From Gemmatimonadales bacterium UBA7835 (lineage in GTDB: Bacteria; Gemmatimonadota; Gemmatimonadetes; Longimicrobiales; Gaopeijiaceae): a stretch of DNA of 14,931 nt. Position 1 is the first letter of the stretch; the number at the start of each line of letters is the position of its first letter. The notes beneath the pieces were generated by a model. It worked only from the letters and a program-made list of their open reading frames with translations. It was not told the DNA's origin and did no database searches. Positions 1 through 7,908 of the stretch are shown here, one piece after another. Position numbers and translations under genes: made by a program. The DNA lies in the NCBI GenBank assembly GCA_002500925.1, contig DLTN01000006.1:1-14931 (forward strand), in the 5' to 3' direction.

Positions 1-882
1 ACGGGCCTCTCTACTCCGGTCCTTCGCGCATGGGAGCGACGGTACAGTGTTGTAACCCCGAGTCGGAGCAACGGTGGACAACGCCTATACTCAGACGCCG
101 ATATTAGACGTCTGCAACTACTAGCCACTGCGGTAGATGGCGGCCGCAGTATCGGACTCATAGCGGACCTTGAACCTCCGCAACTCGAAGCTCTGATTGA
201 TGAAGATCGGCAGATGCCGATTCAGCCAGTCGGCGGCCGCGTTGCTCCAGACACAGAGCGAGTGACGCTCGCGCTAGACCATATCAAGCAGATGCGCACC
301 GACGCGCTGGAGCAACTTCTTATGCGGTCAGCGGTGGAAATGCGCCCGCATGAGCTAGTCGAAAGCCTAATGGTGCCGCTTCTTCAAGAGGTTGGGCGAG
401 GATGGCAGGCTGGCCGCCTTCCACCGAGCACAGAGCATATTGCATCCGTTGCGATCAGACGCTTCCTGGAGTGGATGTCGTCGACGAACCAAAAAGATCA
501 GGGAGCTCCGCTTGCACTCACTGGCACACCCGCTGGTCAACAACACGAATTTGGAGCTTTACTGGCTGGAGTTGTCGCCGCCTATGAAGGATGGCGTGTA
601 CGCTTCTTGGGACCAGACCTGCCAGCTCTAGAGATAGCTCGGGCAGCTCAAACAATGAACGCGCGTATGGTGGCACTATCAGCCGTGCACCCGCGACTAG
701 ATGCAAAAGGGGTCCACGAAGTTCTGGAACTCCGGCGACTACTTACGACGAACGTCAAGATTGTGATAGGCGGCGCAGGAGCTGAGCCGCATCGAGAGCG
801 ATGGCAGGAAGCAGGGATCTTGAGTCCATCAACGTTCTCTGGCTTCCGTGACAGCTTACAAATCCCCGAAAACAAAAGCTGA
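1..882 (+). CDS. MerR-family regulator with C-terminal cobalamin-binding domain (5'-truncated by window edge)
   Basis: This is the 3' part of a transcription factor that probably binds DNA in response to a B12 cofactor (CarH/LitR-like). The reading frame is open from base 1, giving 293 residues, and an internal ATG at 214 is not the real start. Residues 1-50 are a MerR winged helix lacking only its first turn (key motif LRAWERRY near residue 8, followed by QRLY). A helical B12-capping region follows, with a W-x9-EH motif at W135, E145 and H146. A Rossmann-like B12-binding domain then carries the expected lower-ligand histidine H182 in QHEFG, a GW...LGPDLP segment and a glycine-rich GGAG near the end. 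The spacing matches Thermus CarH (W131, E141, H142, H177). The position matching CarH His132, the upper cobalt ligand in the light state, is Gln136. The gene converges on the minus-strand operon with 27 bases between stops. No target operator is visible. The family call is firm; light sensing is only a possibility. Confidence 0.9.
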   Translation, partial: TGLSTPVLRAWERRYSVVTPSRSNGGQRLYSDADIRRLQLLATAVDGGRSIGLIADLEPPQLEALIDEDRQMPIQPVGGRVAPDTERVTLALDHIKQMRTDALEQLLMRSAVEMRPHELVESLMVPLLQEVGRGWQAGRLPPSTEHIASVAIRRFLEWMSSTNQKDQGAPLALTGTPAGQQHEFGALLAGVVAAYEGWRVRFLGPDLPALEIARAAQTMNARMVALSAVHPRLDAKGVHEVLELRRLLTTNVKIVIGGAGAEPHRERWQEAGILSPSTFSGFRDSLQIPENKS

Positions 883-909
883 CACTCTCCAGCACCCTTT
901 GCAGCCTGC

Positions 910-1938
910 CTACTCTTCCGAAAACGCTGCGTCAAAAGCAGTATGAGATACGGGAAAGTCGATAGCCTTCACGAAGGCACACGCCTCCTCCGCACCATGC
1001 TCCCTCTCCATTCCAGCGTCCTCCCACTCAACTGAAAGCGGCCCACTATAGGAGATTCGGTTGAGCGCACGCACGATCTCCTCGAATGGAACTTTGCCGC
1101 GACCAAGACTCCGGAAATCCCAGTTGCGGTCAATGTTACCAAATGGCAGATGCCCTCCAAACACTCCGGACAGCCCCGGACGATTCGACCACCAAACATC
1201 TTTCATGTGGACGTGATAGATACGCTCACCGAAACGGTTGATAAAGTCGACACAGTCCACCCCCTGGTACGCTAGGTGGCTTGGATCATAGTTGAAACCG
1301 AAGGCCTCTCGATACTCTAGGGAGGCTAGTGCCCTCTCTGCCGTTATGGTGTCGAAAGCGATCTCAGTCGGGTGCACCTCGAGTGCGAAACGGACACCCA
1401 CCTCGTCAAATACGTCCAGAACTGGAGTCCATCGTCGAGCAAATTCCTCAAAGCCTTCCTCTACCCAACGCTCGGGGACAGGCGGAAATGAATACAGAAG
1501 GGGCCATATAGAGCTTCCCGTAAAGCCGTTGACCACCCTTACTCCGAGGTTTGCTGCGGCTCTCGCTGTCAATTTCATCTCATCTGCGGCCCTCGCTCTG
1601 ACCCCCTCCTCCGCACCATCACCCCAAACATGCTCCGGGAGGATCGACTTGTGCCTCTCATCGATGTGATCGCATACAGCCTGCCCCACCAAGTGATTAC
1701 TCACAGCGAACACTTCGAGTCCATGAGACCCGAGCATCTCGCGAAGAGCTACGCAATAATTCTGGTCCGAAGCGGCTCTTACGACATCGAAGTGATCGCC
1801 CCAGCACGCGAGTTCGAGTCCGGCATAGCCCCAAGTAGCAGCCTTTTTAGCTAGCTGTGCTAAAGGCAAATCAGCCCATTGCCCGGTAAAGAGTGTTACA
1901 GGACGTGTCTGTCCGTTGCGATCGCTCCAGATACTCAT
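910..1938 (-). CDS. Cytoplasmic sugar phosphate isomerase/epimerase-like TIM-barrel protein
   Basis: A 342-residue member of the xylose-isomerase-like TIM-barrel superfamily (AP-endonuclease-2 fold). These enzymes use a divalent metal to isomerise, epimerise or eliminate on sugars and keto-sugars. The metal-ligand pattern is complete: E187 in ALEVHP, D218 in NYDPSH, H244 in YHVHMKD and E304 in VEWED. There is no signal peptide, so it should be cytoplasmic, unlike the 270-residue relative encoded earlier in the same operon. The ATG at 1938 overlaps the stop of the upstream oxidoreductase as ATGA, which fixes the start and implies translational coupling. It is the last gene of the operon. Inference: it acts on the keto-sugar produced or reduced by the preceding oxidoreductase. 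The substrate cannot be read from sequence. Confidence 0.92.
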   Translation of the reverse strand: MSIWSDRNGQTRPVTLFTGQWADLPLAQLAKKAATWGYAGLELACWGDHFDVVRAASDQNYCVALREMLGSHGLEVFAVSNHLVGQAVCDHIDERHKSILPEHVWGDGAEEGVRARAADEMKLTARAAANLGVRVVNGFTGSSIWPLLYSFPPVPERWVEEGFEEFARRWTPVLDVFDEVGVRFALEVHPTEIAFDTITAERALASLEYREAFGFNYDPSHLAYQGVDCVDFINRFGERIYHVHMKDVWWSNRPGLSGVFGGHLPFGNIDRNWDFRSLGRGKVPFEEIVRALNRISYSGPLSVEWEDAGMEREHGAEEACAFVKAIDFPVSHTAFDAAFSEE

Positions 1939-3098
1939 GTTCTCTCACGGGACTTGGTCGATCGTTCCGCCGTCATCTTCACCCAAGCCTGGTCTCGATC
2001 ACTTTCGACTGCTCGACATATGAAATCCACCCCCAGTGCTCCATCCTGAACCGTTGGGAAATCCGGAGTGACCCCGGTGACAGGATCAACACCAAGGATC
2101 GCAGCAGCAGCCTCACTGTAGATGTTCGCAAAAGCCTCTATAAAGCCTTCCGGATGTCCACCAGGAAGACGTGTCGCCCTTGTCGCATGAGGTCCGACAC
2201 CCCCTCCTCGAAAAAGCACGGTCTCAGTACCGCCCGAGTCGACCATTCGAAGGCGATCGGGATCCTCTTGACTCCAATGGAGTGCGGCGTCTGCGCCATA
2301 CACCCTTAGAAGAATATGATTTCGTTCTCCGGTGGCGATCTGAGAGACCATCATGACACCACGAACACCATCCTCCAGGTCGAGAAGCACAACCGCATCG
2401 TCTTCTAGCGCTCGACCCTCTACAACGGTACCGAGATCGGCGAAAAGGCGCCGCACCTCAAGACCAGTGACGTAATGCATAAGATTGAAAGCGTGCGTTC
2501 CAATGTCTCCCAGGGCAGACGACGGCCCAGCTCTTTCGGGGTCGCCACGCCATTCCGCCTGTTTATGGCCTTCTGCCTCCAGCAGTGTACTCAACCATCC
2601 CTGAGAGTACTCCACCACTACTTTTCTTATAGCACCAAGCTCTCCAGCCGAAACTCGCTCACGAGCTTCTTTGATCATTGGGTAGCCCGTGTAGTTGTAC
2701 GTGACCACAAAAACGAGCCCGCGTTCCGTTGTCAGACGAACTAGTTCATCTGCATCTTCCACGCTCGTAGTAAGTGGCTTGTCACAAATCACGTGGATAC
2801 CCGCCTCGAGAAAAACCTTCGCTACCTCGTAGTGCAGGTGGTTCGGAGTCACAATGACAACAGCTTCGATACCGTCTTCTCTAGCAGCCTCAGCTAAAGC
2901 CATCTCACGGAAGTCCGAATAAACCCGTTCACCTTTCAGCCCTAGCTCTTCCCCTGTCTGACGCGACTTAGCAGGATCGGAAGAAAAGGACCCAGATACC
3001 AGCTCGTATCCTCCGTCGACTGCGGCGGCGGCCCGATGGACCCCCCCAATAAACGCGCCAGGGCCACCTCCGACCATCCCGTATCGAATCTGCGTCAC
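1935..3098 (-). CDS. Cytoplasmic Gfo/Idh/MocA-family NAD(P)-dependent oxidoreductase
   Basis: A 387-residue sugar or cyclitol dehydrogenase of the Gfo/Idh/MocA family. An N-terminal Rossmann domain starts with GMVGGGPGAF (residues 7-16). TPNHLH (84-89) and the catalytic lysine in CDKPLT (105-110, equivalent to the family EKP motif) follow. The C-terminal alpha/beta domain has GDIGTH (197-202), where D198 and H202 are expected in the active site. It has no export signal. The start is a GTG that overlaps the stop of the MFS permease gene as GTGA, preceded by GAGG about 7 bases upstream. Gfo/Idh proteins next to isomerase-like TIM barrels often interconvert keto- and hydroxy-sugars (for example 3-keto-glucose reduction). 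Placed directly after a permease, it plausibly handles the imported compound; that role is inference. Confidence 0.93.
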   Translation of the reverse strand: MTQIRYGMVGGGPGAFIGGVHRAAAAVDGGYELVSGSFSSDPAKSRQTGEELGLKGERVYSDFREMALAEAAREDGIEAVVIVTPNHLHYEVAKVFLEAGIHVICDKPLTTSVEDADELVRLTTERGLVFVVTYNYTGYPMIKEARERVSAGELGAIRKVVVEYSQGWLSTLLEAEGHKQAEWRGDPERAGPSSALGDIGTHAFNLMHYVTGLEVRRLFADLGTVVEGRALEDDAVVLLDLEDGVRGVMMVSQIATGERNHILLRVYGADAALHWSQEDPDRLRMVDSGGTETVLFRGGGVGPHATRATRLPGGHPEGFIEAFANIYSEAAAAILGVDPVTGVTPDFPTVQDGALGVDFICRAVESDRDQAWVKMTAERSTKSRERT

Positions 3099-4561
3099 TC
3101 GGAAGCCTCTATGCTTCTGGCTAGATACCCACCTGCCTTCCTATCTCGCATGTAGAGGACGGAGAAGATCATTGTCAGCAATACGCAAAGTGGAACGATC
3201 CACCGGAACGAGACCTTCCCGCCGATATTGTCCGCTGGCCCTAAAATTGCTTGGGCCTCAGCTACTAGACCTAAATCGACGTCCGACGCGATCACGGCGC
3301 GTAAAGCATTCGATGTAGCCGGAGCAGGTAAGGCTCCTGAATCGGACTGCCATGCACGAGCCACTTCTGTGATCGCTTCTGCGGCCGCCTGAGCATCCGG
3401 GCCAGAGTGGGCTGCTAGAATCGGCTCCGCCCGCTCAAACAGTCCGATCGTCTCAACAACCGGGAGTTCCTCGTGAGCATAGCGATCAGCGATAGCGCCC
3501 ATCTGGGGAGACGTGACCAAACCCACAGTCGCCATACCTACCGTACCCATGAGTCCTAAGCCAAGCGCTCCAGAACGTGGGACTCGCTCTGAGACGACAC
3601 CAAGCATGGTCGGCCAGAAATAACAGACTCCGATCGCGAACACCGTAGCTGCCAAGAACGTCATAACTATGCCGCTTGCGTAGCTGAGTGCGAAAAGCCC
3701 CACACCAGAAATGACAGCTGATACCAAGAGCAAGCCGGTCGGTGAGATACGGCTCACGACGTCACCCGCACGATAACGCATAATGGCCATCAATCCGTTG
3801 ATCCAAACAAGCACTAGAATCCCCACCATCCCACCAGACTCCAACACGGCGGGCACCCAGCGATTCGGCCCTAGTTCTACCGAAGCCGTCATGGCCATGG
3901 CTATCAGCAGTACCCACATGAGAGGAGTGGTAAATGCTGCTCTAAACATTTCCCCCATAGTCACACCGGCCTCGACGCCCTCAGTGGGCGGGAAGTCCTC
4001 TCCCAGCAGTAGGATGCCATATGCGAAAGTGGGTATGAGTATCAGTCCAACCTTGATCTGCCAGCCTGGAAGGCCGACCGCGTCGAGAGCAAACGCGGCC
4101 AGGCCTCCAATAACCACACCCCCCGGAAACCAGACGTGGAACTGATTCAGTTTCACCGTCTTGTTCTCCGGATAGAGTGCTGCAACCAGGGGGTTGCACG
4201 CCGCCTCAACCAGACCATTCGCCATTGCGATGATGAGGGCACCAGCGAAGAGCGTCGTAAAACCACCAGCGAAGATCATTGTCAAAGAGCCTAGCAGATG
4301 GCCCAAAAACGAAAACCGTAGCAGCGACTTCATCCCAACGGAATCGGCAAGCGGAGCGAACGCCAACTGCGAGACGGCAAAGCCCCAAAGAGCTGCGCCA
4401 CCAATCCAACCGACCTCTTCGTTAGTTAGCACGAATTCTCGCTTCAGGGCGAGCATGACCGCACCTACCGTCGCAAATGCAACCGATGTGGCGATTAGAG
4501 CAACACAACTTCCGAAGAAAAGGCGATCTGCGTTGACGTTCTGTTGAGGTACTCCTGTCAT
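3095..4561 (-). CDS. MFS sugar permease, FHS/FucP-like, with a large loop before the last membrane segment
   Basis: A 12-helix major facilitator protein of 488 residues, presumably an importer in the inner membrane. The block NGLVEAACNP...LYPENK...LNQFH...FPGG (about residues 115-148) is typical of the fucose/glucose:H+ symporter (FHS) branch. An unusual stretch of roughly 90 residues (about 362-450), hydrophilic and alanine-rich, separates membrane helix 11 from helix 12. I chose the ATG at 4561. An in-frame ATG at 4621 would add 20 residues, His-rich and unlike a transporter N-terminus (HTHYHRHR), and would overlap the upstream gene by 29 bases; neither start has a clear Shine-Dalgarno. The stop overlaps the next gene's GTG. 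Its position between the periplasmic-enzyme genes and the cytoplasmic-enzyme genes suggests it imports the product of periplasmic sugar oxidation (inference). Confidence 0.9.
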   Translation of the reverse strand: MTGVPQQNVNADRLFFGSCVALIATSVAFATVGAVMLALKREFVLTNEEVGWIGGAALWGFAVSQLAFAPLADSVGMKSLLRFSFLGHLLGSLTMIFAGGFTTLFAGALIIAMANGLVEAACNPLVAALYPENKTVKLNQFHVWFPGGVVIGGLAAFALDAVGLPGWQIKVGLILIPTFAYGILLLGEDFPPTEGVEAGVTMGEMFRAAFTTPLMWVLLIAMAMTASVELGPNRWVPAVLESGGMVGILVLVWINGLMAIMRYRAGDVVSRISPTGLLLVSAVISGVGLFALSYASGIVMTFLAATVFAIGVCYFWPTMLGVVSERVPRSGALGLGLMGTVGMATVGLVTSPQMGAIADRYAHEELPVVETIGLFERAEPILAAHSGPDAQAAAEAITEVARAWQSDSGALPAPATSNALRAVIASDVDLGLVAEAQAILGPADNIGGKVSFRWIVPLCVLLTMIFSVLYMRDRKAGGYLARSIEASE

Positions 4562-4592
4562 TATTCTGTGCCGATGGTAGTGGGTGTGGAAA

Positions 4593-5315
4593 TTATGCGA
4601 GTCCCAAGTGACGGAGGACATCAGGTGGTGGTGGGTTCCACTGTGCTAGAGGGACATTACCGATGTACTGCAGATCGTCCATACCGACCTGAGTCGTCCA
4701 GAATGCGGTCGAGGTCAGATCACGGACACGATCGAAAAATCTCGCGGCCTCCTCATGGTCTGCCGCCGCCTCAGGTAAGAAGCAAATGTCATCACAAATC
4801 GTGGCTTGTTGTTCGGCTGAGAGATTCCGAAATCTCAACCCCTCACCGAAACGCTCCGCAGCTTGCTGATCCAACCAGACGAGGCCAGCTCGGACCAGCA
4901 CAAGGTCATCCGAATTACCGACGTACGGGGCGCTGACCCACTCATCAATGAAATCCTGAGCACCGACCTCGCTCGCAGAGGGTGATCTGTCATCTGCAGG
5001 AATGACCAGATCACATAGGATGGCGAGTGATTCCAGCTCATCTGAGGCCAGTATGCGCTCCCAAGGCACAACTGGACTAACGAGATCTGGATCCCACAGG
5101 GTACCCGCCGCTTTGGGGTTGCTCGTGAGCCTTGAAGTTGAAGCCGAGGCCGAGTCCGGGCTGCCCTCAGGAGCACAAGAACCAAATGCAGGAACAGCAG
5201 CGGCTGCGATAGCCATCACCTTAATGGCCTGTCTTCGGTCCATCGGAATGGCCCCTTCCAAACCGAGCTGATCAAGTACGGGGAGTTGGCTCGCCCCCTT
5301 CGCTCCGTCGTTCAT
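4593..5315 (-). CDS. Gluconate 2-dehydrogenase subunit 3-family protein (small subunit of the GMC dehydrogenase), Tat/lipoprotein leader
   Basis: A 240-residue protein of the gluconate-2-dehydrogenase subunit 3 family, the small partner of membrane-bound flavin sugar dehydrogenases. A twin-arginine leader (MDRRQAIKVM from residue 25, then an alanine-rich hydrophobic run) ends at C47 in FGSC, a loose lipobox. The family signature follows: LCDLVIPADDRSPSASEVG...FIDEW (about 100-126). The ATG at 5315 overlaps the GMC stop as ATGA, supporting this start. A start at M25 (5243) would give a more ordinary Tat leader but leave a longer gap, so the 24-residue extension is uncertain. The GMC partner has no leader of its own, so this subunit probably carries the folded complex through the Tat pore. 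No cytochrome c third subunit is present in the window. Confidence 0.9.
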   Translation of the reverse strand: MNDGAKGASQLPVLDQLGLEGAIPMDRRQAIKVMAIAAAAVPAFGSCAPEGSPDSASASTSRLTSNPKAAGTLWDPDLVSPVVPWERILASDELESLAILCDLVIPADDRSPSASEVGAQDFIDEWVSAPYVGNSDDLVLVRAGLVWLDQQAAERFGEGLRFRNLSAEQQATICDDICFLPEAAADHEEAARFFDRVRDLTSTAFWTTQVGMDDLQYIGNVPLAQWNPPPPDVLRHLGLA

Positions 5316-7099
5316 CCTATACTGCCATGCGCGAGCTGTTCAACTATGTAGTCCGATGCCCGCCAAGCTATAGCCATAATTGAGAGTGTAGGGTTCTTGT
5401 CAGCATTCGACACAAAGCAACCACCATCTGTGACGAACAGGTTATCCACCTCCCAAGACTGACAGAACTGATTCAGAACCGAACTCTTCGGGTTGCTACC
5501 CATGATCACCCCGCCCACCTCGTGGATGATTTGCCCAGGACGCGCGATTGCATTTGCACCGTCATCCTGAACAGTGCTCAACACCTGTCCACCCATGGCC
5601 TCGATAATATCGCGAAAAGTATGCTGCATATGTCTCGCTTGGTTCAGCTCATGTTCTGACCATTTCCAGTGAAACCGAAGAGTCGGGATTCCCCACTGAT
5701 CAACTTCACTCGGGTTAATTTCACAGTAACAATCTTGGTTTGGGATCATCTCACCCCGACCGTCGAAATACATGAACGAGCCATAGTACCTTCGGCAATC
5801 CTCCTTGAAGGCCTGTCCATAAGAGCCCCTGGTCAGCGACTCTATCCCACCGAACGCGCCATAGCCCGGCATCCTACGCCCTCCTCCAAATTCGATATGG
5901 TATCCGCGTGCAAAGTCGAGCTGCCCACGAGCCTGTTCCTGATATAGCCACCAGGGCATATAGAGGTGCATCCCAGATGCCCCGTCCGTGTTATGCGGCG
6001 GACAGTTCTCCAATGCGGGTATCTGCCCTGACACGCCCGCTCCGACAGTGTCCATCACGTACTTGCCCACGAGCCCTGAACCGTTAGCAAGGCCATCAGG
6101 AAACGCTCCACTCTTTGAGTTTAGGAGTATGCGCGCAGATTCACACGCACTCGCCGCCACAACGACAACCCTAGCGCTCACGTGTTCGTCCAGCCTCGTC
6201 CTCTTGTCGATGTAGTGAACTCCAGTTGCACGACCACGAGAATCCACTGTCACCTCGCGCACCATCGCGTCTGTTACAATGTCCAGATTCCCGGTGGCCA
6301 TTGCTGGAGGAAGAAGCACCGTTGGCGACTGAAAATTCGCCTTAATCGAGCAACCACGACCGCAATCTGTCGCGTAAAAGCAAGAGGCTCGGGACCGCAT
6401 GGATTCGAAAGTGACCCGTTGAGCCAACGAGTTGTTCGGCCATAGCGCCCGTGACAGTCGCTCAGCTTCCTGGCGCTGTGTCATGATCGCTAGGTGCGCG
6501 GGGATCACCGGGATATCGAGCTGGTCTCCGCACACTTTTTGCGTCAGAAGTTCGGTGGCCCTCGGAGCAGGCGGGGGCTGCAAGACACCCGGTGACGAGT
6601 TCGGCGTGTTTTCTAACCCTTCGTTCGAACCGTACACGCCAATTAGCATCTCCGTCTTGTCATAGTATGGCGCTACGTCCTCGTAACTCATCGGCCAATC
6701 AAAGCCGAGTCCGTCGCGAGAATGTGGTTTGTAGTCGTATTCTCCCATTCGCAGTGAGATGCGACCCCAATGGTTTGTTCGCCCCCCGAGCATCCTAGCC
6801 CGCCACCACATGAAATCCGCTCCGTCTGCACTCGAATACGGTTCGCCGGGGACACGCCATCCTCCATCAACAGTGGCGTCGTAAAATCCAAAGGGCTTTT
6901 CCGGAGTGCCAGCCGCACGGAGGGGGGCATCTCTGGGCAACTGAAACATCGGCGTTTCAGTAACCGGATCGTAGTCCCGACCTGCTTCGAGCATCAGAAC
7001 TCGAACACCGGAGCAAGCGAGCACGTATGCGCACATGCCTCCCGCCGCACCCGATCCGACGACAATTACGTCGTACTCTTCTTCAGTCTTACCTCTCAC
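5312..7099 (-). CDS. GMC-family FAD-dependent sugar/glycoside dehydrogenase, large subunit
   Basis: A 595-residue flavoprotein of the glucose-methanol-choline oxidoreductase family, in the branch that includes gluconate and glucoside-3-dehydrogenase large subunits and pyranose oxidase. The FAD motif YDVIVVGSGAAGG spans residues 9-21, with LEAGRDYD closing the ADP-binding fold (37-44). WWRARMLGGRTNHWG is the second family signature, near residue 100. The C-terminal catalytic pair is H526 (HEVGG) and N569 (NADKNPTLS), 43 residues apart as in pyranose oxidase. There is no signal peptide. It starts with GTG, overlapping the upstream stop as GTGA, with AGGA about 9 bases before it. The adjacent Tat-leader subunit gene (ATGA overlap) indicates a heterodimer exported as a unit. 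Likely reaction: oxidation of a sugar ring hydroxyl, probably C3, to a ketone, with electrons going to an unidentified carrier. The position of oxidation is inference. Confidence 0.93.
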   Translation of the reverse strand: MRGKTEEEYDVIVVGSGAAGGMCAYVLACSGVRVLMLEAGRDYDPVTETPMFQLPRDAPLRAAGTPEKPFGFYDATVDGGWRVPGEPYSSADGADFMWWRARMLGGRTNHWGRISLRMGEYDYKPHSRDGLGFDWPMSYEDVAPYYDKTEMLIGVYGSNEGLENTPNSSPGVLQPPPAPRATELLTQKVCGDQLDIPVIPAHLAIMTQRQEAERLSRALWPNNSLAQRVTFESMRSRASCFYATDCGRGCSIKANFQSPTVLLPPAMATGNLDIVTDAMVREVTVDSRGRATGVHYIDKRTRLDEHVSARVVVVAASACESARILLNSKSGAFPDGLANGSGLVGKYVMDTVGAGVSGQIPALENCPPHNTDGASGMHLYMPWWLYQEQARGQLDFARGYHIEFGGGRRMPGYGAFGGIESLTRGSYGQAFKEDCRRYYGSFMYFDGRGEMIPNQDCYCEINPSEVDQWGIPTLRFHWKWSEHELNQARHMQHTFRDIIEAMGGQVLSTVQDDGANAIARPGQIIHEVGGVIMGSNPKSSVLNQFCQSWEVDNLFVTDGGCFVSNADKNPTLSIMAIAWRASDYIVEQLAHGSIG

Positions 7100-7908
7100 T
7101 GCGCAAATTCCTGCATGAGGTAGTCGAAGCTGCGACGCACAGTCACAAGGGAATCTGCTGGATTGTCATGTTCGATGAAACTGTGTCGGACCTCGTGAGC
7201 GGCGGCGGCTCCGAGGATCCTTTCAAAGTCGATGACACCGTCCCCAACGTCGACCATCGCACCCTGGGCTGAGCGGTCTTTGATGTGGACACTCGTCACA
7301 CGAGCCGAGTAACGGTCGAGCCATTCCAGCGGCTCATGACCACCGTCGACGACCCAATAAATATCCATCTGCCAGTCCACGAGAGAGCCATCGGTTTCAT
7401 CGAGCAGCAGTGCCATCGGTATCACACCATCCATGGGATCGAACTCGAACTGATGGTTGTGGTAACCGAATCGAATACCCATCCGTCGGGCGGCCTCTCC
7501 GGCTCGATTCAAGTCATCGGCAACGGCCCTATACCCATCAGGAGTGCGGACTTCCTCAGGGAGCCAAGGGACCACGATCATATCGTGACCAAGTTCTACC
7601 GCATCGTCCAGCGTTCTTTGCCAGTCGCCACGAACCTCCGCAAAGTCCGCATGCCCAGACACAGCGCGCAGGCCAAACTCGTCAAGGAGACGGCGAAAAG
7701 ACGTCGGTGTCATTCCGTAAGTGCCAGCCATCTCTACCTCGAGGTACCCTATCTCCGCCAGAGTAGCCAGAGTACCCGAGACATCCCCTGACATCGCATC
7801 ACGCACGGTGTAGAGTTGGACTCCTGGACGCCCGACGGTCACAGGGCGGCTAAAACAACCTAAAAACGGTGCAGCACTGAGTGCAGCGACGAAAGACCTG
7901 CGATCCAT
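7096..7908 (-). CDS. Exported sugar phosphate isomerase/epimerase-like TIM-barrel protein
   Basis: A 270-residue xylose-isomerase-like TIM-barrel protein with a short twin-arginine leader (MDRRSFVAAL) that ends at C18 in FLGC, so it is either a Tat substrate or a Tat lipoprotein. The mature part starts with GVQLYTVRDAM (29-39), common in secreted members of this family. The metal-site pattern is present: GYHNHQFEF (148-156), D182 in QMDIYWV, H208 in SVHIKD and E246 in FIEHD. The ATG overlaps the DUF1080 stop by one base (TGATG) and has a good Shine-Dalgarno, GGGAG about 8 bases upstream. Its placement among the periplasmic genes suggests it isomerises or eliminates on the keto-sugar before import. 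Metal-dependent relatives take part in 3-keto-C-glycoside cleavage (DgpB/CarB-type systems), but sequence alone does not prove that activity. Confidence 0.92.
   Translation of the reverse strand: MDRRSFVAALSAAPFLGCFSRPVTVGRPGVQLYTVRDAMSGDVSGTLATLAEIGYLEVEMAGTYGMTPTSFRRLLDEFGLRAVSGHADFAEVRGDWQRTLDDAVELGHDMIVVPWLPEEVRTPDGYRAVADDLNRAGEAARRMGIRFGYHNHQFEFDPMDGVIPMALLLDETDGSLVDWQMDIYWVVDGGHEPLEWLDRYSARVTSVHIKDRSAQGAMVDVGDGVIDFERILGAAAAHEVRHSFIEHDNPADSLVTVRRSFDYLMQEFAQ

Noticed and set aside
214..882. A start at the ATG at 214 for the MerR-family gene.
   Set aside because: The same frame is open to base 1 and encodes a clear MerR DNA-binding domain upstream of 214; the gene is truncated by the window edge.
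883..909. Possible bidirectional terminator between the MerR gene and the operon end.
   Set aside because: The 27-base gap contains no inverted repeat with a flanking U/A tract.
3783..4145. Open frame of 120 codons on the plus strand within the permease gene.
   Set aside because: It is antisense to a well-supported MFS gene, has no recognisable domain, and lacks a plausible ribosome binding context; a shadow frame.
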